A DNA stretch of 64,000 nt from Biscogniauxia marginata. Lineage: Eukaryota > Ascomycota > Sordariomycetes > Xylariales > Xylariaceae. Positions 60,287 to 64,000 of this stretch are shown here, piece by piece. The first letter of the stretch is position 1, and every line of letters begins with the position of its first letter. The notes below the pieces were generated by a model, which ran no database searches, was not told the origin of the DNA, and saw only the letters and a program-made list of their open reading frames with translations. The stretch is taken from positions 62,001 to 126,000 of the forward strand of contig MU404070.1 in NCBI GenBank assembly GCA_022695795.1, read 5' to 3'. A program made the translations under genes and the position numbers.

Positions 60287-61694
60287 ATGGCCGAAGCGAT
60301 CAAGTCGGCGGTCGTACCGTCTAGCTCCCCCGCACCTCTGAACTTGTTGATGGTGAGTCTTGTTTTGCCACAAACCCAGAAGTTAAATTCCGATAATTAA
60401 TACGAATCCAGGTTGGGACGGGTGAATATACAACAGGTTTTGTAGGAGGCGGGGCCTCTGGCTCTGACAAAAAGGTGGGAGTTGTTGGCCTGTCTCTCTT
60501 CGACCTTCGCCGGAGAGGAAAGGTAGGCAAGCTAAGCATGGTTGGCACGAATGGATCAAAGTTCCCGGCTATAAGTAAGACTTCCGTTACAGAAAACGAA
60601 CAATTGGGCCCAAGTTAACATGAATTCGAGGACAACATCTCGATACCAACATCTCTAAAGTCTACAATGGCCTGGACACCTCGTTCGACTCATACCCAGC
60701 AAACGATGTTAAGGATCCTGACGCCTATAAAGCGGCTATTGACGCCTTGAAGCCCGGCGATGCTATCACCATCTTTACCCCTGACACAACTCACTTTCCC
60801 ATAGCTCTGTATGCTATCGAGCGTGGTATCCACGTGCTCATCACCAAGCCGGCTGTGAAGACCCTAGAACACCATCAAGCACTCATTGAAGCAGCAAAGA
60901 AGCATAATGTCTATGTTTACATTGAGCACCACAAACGATTTGACCCGGCTTATTCTGACGCAAGATACAAGGCTCAAAAATTGGGCGACTTCAACTACTT
61001 CTATAGCTACATGTCACAACCAAAGTTCCAGCTCGAGACATTCAAGGCCTGGGCTGGTGTTGATTCCGATATCTCGTACTATCTGAACAGCCACCACATC
61101 GACATTTGCGATTCCATGGTTTCGCAACTGGGATTCGTCCCCGTCAAGGTCTCAGCTTCAGCGGCGAAAGGCATTGCGACAAGCCTAGGTTGCAACGAAG
61201 CCACCGAAGATACTATCACGGTGATGGTCACTTGGCAGAAACAAGGCGACCCTAGTAAGATTGCCACCGGCGTGTATACGGCATCGTGGACGGCACCACA
61301 AAAGGCCGGCGTGCATTCAAACCAGTATTTCCACTATCTGGCTTCCGGTGGTGAGGTCCGTATCAACCAGGCCAAACGTGGGTACGACGTGGCGGACGAC
61401 TCTGCCGGCCAACTAGTGTGGTTTAACCCCTTCTACATGAGATACGCCCCCGATGAGGAAGGCAACTTCAACGGACAGACCGGGTACGGCTACGTATCCT
61501 TCGAGAAGTTCGTCGACGGGTGTCGAGGCGTGAACTCCGGGGCGCTGAAGCCGTCTGATCTAGACGCGAGGGGTCTCCCGACGTTGAACAACACCATCGC
61601 CACAACGGCCATCCTCGAGGCTGGCCGAAGAAGTATAGATGAGGATAGGGAGATCAAGATTGAAATCAAGGATGGGGTTTGGAAGCTGGTTTAG
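60287..61694 (+). CDS. Gfo/Idh/MocA-family NAD(P)-dependent oxidoreductase
   Basis: Sugar-type dehydrogenase of 430 residues in three exons (60287-60352, 60412-60574, 60631-61694). The introns are GTGAGT...CAG and GTAAGA...GAG-end; phases match. The N-terminal Rossmann motif [13 protein letters not shown] spans the first splice junction, so exon 1 is needed. Later come the glycan-dehydrogenase signature [11 protein letters not shown] (the usual EKP written TKP), IEHHKRFDP and [15 protein letters not shown], whose His residues match the catalytic C-terminal domain. The family oxidises or reduces sugars, inositols and their acids with NAD(P); the substrate here is unknown. It may act with the adjacent aldolase. 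Confidence 0.88.
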
Positions 61695-62422
61695 GCATTG
61701 GCTGGTCGATATCTATTTGTATAACAGGCGGGTTAGAAATGAAATTGAATATTTGTCTACCAGCAAGTAGCTACCTGGGGCAACGCATGGAACAGATACC
61801 TAGTTTGACTAATGTGCCTCCATGCCGCGCTCAAATTATCACCTAAAATGGAATTACTGACTGTATTCAAGGAAGATAATTTAATCCAAACCCCAATAAA
61901 TACCGGCTACGTAAGACTTCGTACGGCAGGATTTGCTGAAGTAGGTGTAATGCGAAATGATACCCCTGGATTTGCACACCTTACAAATTACCGCTTCTAG
62001 AAAAGACGTGCTGACGCATTTGTTCTCGTAGTACCATTCCCAACTCCATATGTATTCCTCTAGAACTTCATATTTCATAGTGTCGAGACACACGCCAACT
62101 TGCAGCCCCCTTTCTTAACGGGTCCCGGGCAGAGACGCATTCGACAAACTGAGAATAGAGTTACAAAGGACTTACGAAAGGGTATGTTCAAGCACGACGT
62201 AATTTAGTTATCTACCTTTCAAAGAGTAGTCACCACAAACAGCAGCATCTATATGATTGATTTAGAGGTTGTATTGACAAATAAAAGCTCAGTATAGTGT
62301 AGGTATTCGGATAGGTGAGGTCCTCAGGGTGGTAACGACCGTTAACATCAAGCCCATATTTCCCCTTTCTAGTAAGAGCCTTATTCTAATTGAATAGGCA
62401 CCCAAGACATCAAAAAGCTAGC
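61695..62422. other. Convergent intergenic
   Basis: Spacer between the oxidoreductase stop and the dioxygenase stop. Nothing recognised. Confidence 0.55.
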
Positions 62423-63641
62423 TTACGCCTCAACCGCAGCCTCCTTCAGCCCGTTCACCGGCGCCGCGACGTGGGCCACCGGCGCCGGGGCCAGCTCGTC
62501 GTCCTCGGTCATGCCGCCGAGGATCATGCTACCGGGGGCCAGGGCCTGCAGCTCGGGGGGGCTGGTGAAGGCGAAGAACTTCTCGTCGTGCCACTGGCCG
62601 GCGGTGATGTAGCGGCCCTCGCTGTCGGTGAACATGGTGGCGTTCTCGGCGCGCAGGAAGTAGGCGACGGAGTAGCGGTGCTCGGCGGGATCGAGCGGCA
62701 CGACGCGGTGGATGCACGACTGCATCGTGTGCCCGCTCGCGAAGCGCAGCGAGTCGCCGACGTTGACGACGGCCGCGCCCGGGCGCGGCGCGACGAAGCC
62801 GAACTCGCGCGCCCCCGGCGGCCGGATCTGCAGGCCCCACTGCTCGCTGAAGAGCAGCGTCAGCGAGCTGATGTCCGTGTGCTTCTGGTGCCCGACGTTG
62901 TGGTCCCGGGCCGGGTCCGACGGCACGTAGTGCATCATGGCCAGCGTGCTGGTCGAGGGCCGGTCGTTGCGGTGCGTGTTCTCGAACCGCGCCGCGCCCG
63001 TGAGGCCCAGGCCCGTCGACAGCGCCGACAGGATCGCCTTGGTCACGATGTTGGAGCCCGCGATCGCGTTCTCCAGCACCTTGATGTCCGGGCTGTTCTT
63101 GATGACGGCCGGGATGTGCGGGCTGGACTTTTGGATCTCGTCCCGGGATACCTGTTTGGCAGACGCCACGCCAGTTAAGTAAAAGAAAACAAGTCTTCAA
63201 GGAGATTGTCGTGAATGTCTGACCTTGATCATCTCGTACCCGTCCTTGGTGTTCGCAAGGACACCCGTGCGTGAACCTACCGGTTCGTAGCTATTTTCGC
63301 AGTTATGTTAACAAGTGTAATGGAGACAGAGACTCATTTCCTGTCACGTACCCAAGATGCGGAGAGACCAGTCCAAACTCGTTCTTGGCCTCGAGGGGCG
63401 ACTCGAAGAAACGGTGCATGAGCTTCAGGGTCTCCTGTTGGTCGTCGAGCATCCTACGGCCGTCGATGTTCTGCAGGTCCAGGTAGAAGTATCCCTCGTC
63501 CTGGCAGCAGCGAACCAGCCTCTCGAGCTCGGCCGGCTCCTGGGAGAGCAGCCTGCTAAAGTCGATCGTCTCCATGGGGTAGACCGGGACCTTCTTGCCC
63601 TGCCACTCGACGCTCTGCGGGATTTCGGTTGAGATAGCCAT
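62423..63641 (-). CDS. 2-oxoglutarate/Fe(II)-dependent dioxygenase (isopenicillin-N-synthase-like)
   Basis: Non-heme iron oxygenase of 361 residues in three exons (63641-63352, 63290-63224, 63151-62423). The introns start GTACGT and GTCAGA; all phases agree. The N-terminal DIOX_N region (FSRLLSQEPAELERLVRCC, GYFYLDL) and the C-terminal jelly roll are both complete. Iron ligands are His210 and Asp212 (HTD) and His267 (CIHRVVP); the 2-oxoglutarate-binding Arg-x-Ser is 278-280 (HRYS). Typical members hydroxylate or desaturate small molecules, often in secondary metabolism or catabolism of plant compounds. High third-position GC creates a long antisense open frame that is not a gene. Confidence 0.92.
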
Positions 63642-64000
63642 GGTGATTTGTTCGTCCTTGAATCCGAGTTACCGTAAAATATTCGATCGTCGTCGAGGTC
63701 AATAGGAGACGAGGACAGTTTCCCTAAGATGTATTGGGAGATTTTGGTCAGCCACAACTCACGGGATAGCTTCTGGTGACCTCTCTTTTATAGACCAGCA
63801 ACACTAATGATATTACCGGAACATCGTCCTCCACGAGCATGGGGATCTTGGTAAGATCTCCCCCTACTCCACGCCACGTGCATTTATCCACCTGCACCTG
63901 GGATGCCACAAACTCCTCCTTCTCCTCCTTGCCTACTATCTGGCTGAACTTACACGACTGTTTAGGTACCACAATGACACTATGCCAAGGTCGGCAGATG
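63642..64000. promoter_or_regulatory. Upstream region of the dioxygenase gene
   Basis: The right window edge holds the dioxygenase promoter side. No further gene is visible. Confidence 0.4.

Noticed and set aside
62390..63178. 262-residue plus-strand open frame, Arg/Gly/His-rich
   Set aside because: It lies antisense to the dioxygenase exon 3; it is a by-product of GC-rich third positions and has no motif.
1..64000. CRISPR array, bacterial operon or prophage
   Set aside because: No spaced direct repeats; spliced genes and fungal families throughout.

Overview
The window is a stretch of nuclear genome from a filamentous ascomycete (Pezizomycotina, most likely a Sordariomycete). The genes have short introns of about 50-110 bp with GTAAGT/GTATGT donors and CTNAC-type branch sites. 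The gene families are typical of moulds. Repeated DNA carries the one-directional C-to-T / G-to-A decay expected of repeat-induced point mutation (RIP). No search could be run, so product names rest on motifs I recognise. Exon joins were made by hand, and each joined frame was checked to stay open with consistent phase.

Layout. 0-16 kb is gene-rich: a chromate transporter cut by the left edge (+), a five-exon cytochrome P450 (-), a ten-exon atypical protein kinase (-), a DHA2-type MFS transporter (-), a MARVEL-like four-helix membrane protein (+) and the ribosome biogenesis factor NOP16 (-). 16-25 kb is gene-poor and holds a decayed proline iminopeptidase-like hydrolase. 25.4-28.1 kb encodes an 862-residue Zn2Cys6 regulator resembling the Pro1/RosA/NosA developmental group. 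28-41 kb has no intact gene I can defend. It contains an unidentified decayed frame, an aminoglycoside-phosphotransferase-family pseudogene and a fungal-type FunK1 kinase relic.

41.4-49.5 kb is a complete but RIP-destroyed Ty3/Gypsy LTR retrotransposon in minus orientation, bounded by a 5-bp duplication (GTAAG). A younger solo LTR, with its own duplication (TGAAT), sits inside its right LTR. The outer element landed within the last codons of a second P450, now a pseudogene whose two ends lie about 8 kb apart.

51.7-64 kb is gene-rich again: a TDA3-like FAD oxidoreductase (-) divergent from a glutathione peroxidase-type thiol peroxidase (+), a DapA-family aldolase (-), a Gfo/Idh/MocA oxidoreductase (+) and a 2-oxoglutarate/Fe(II) dioxygenase (-). 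The last three are plausibly metabolic neighbours (sugar-acid or secondary metabolism), but nothing in the sequence proves one pathway.

The most informative content is the nested, datable history around 40-50 kb: P450, then a retroelement in its 3' end, then RIP with a visible edge gradient, then a solo LTR inside the LTR. The unusual kinase gene is the second point of interest.
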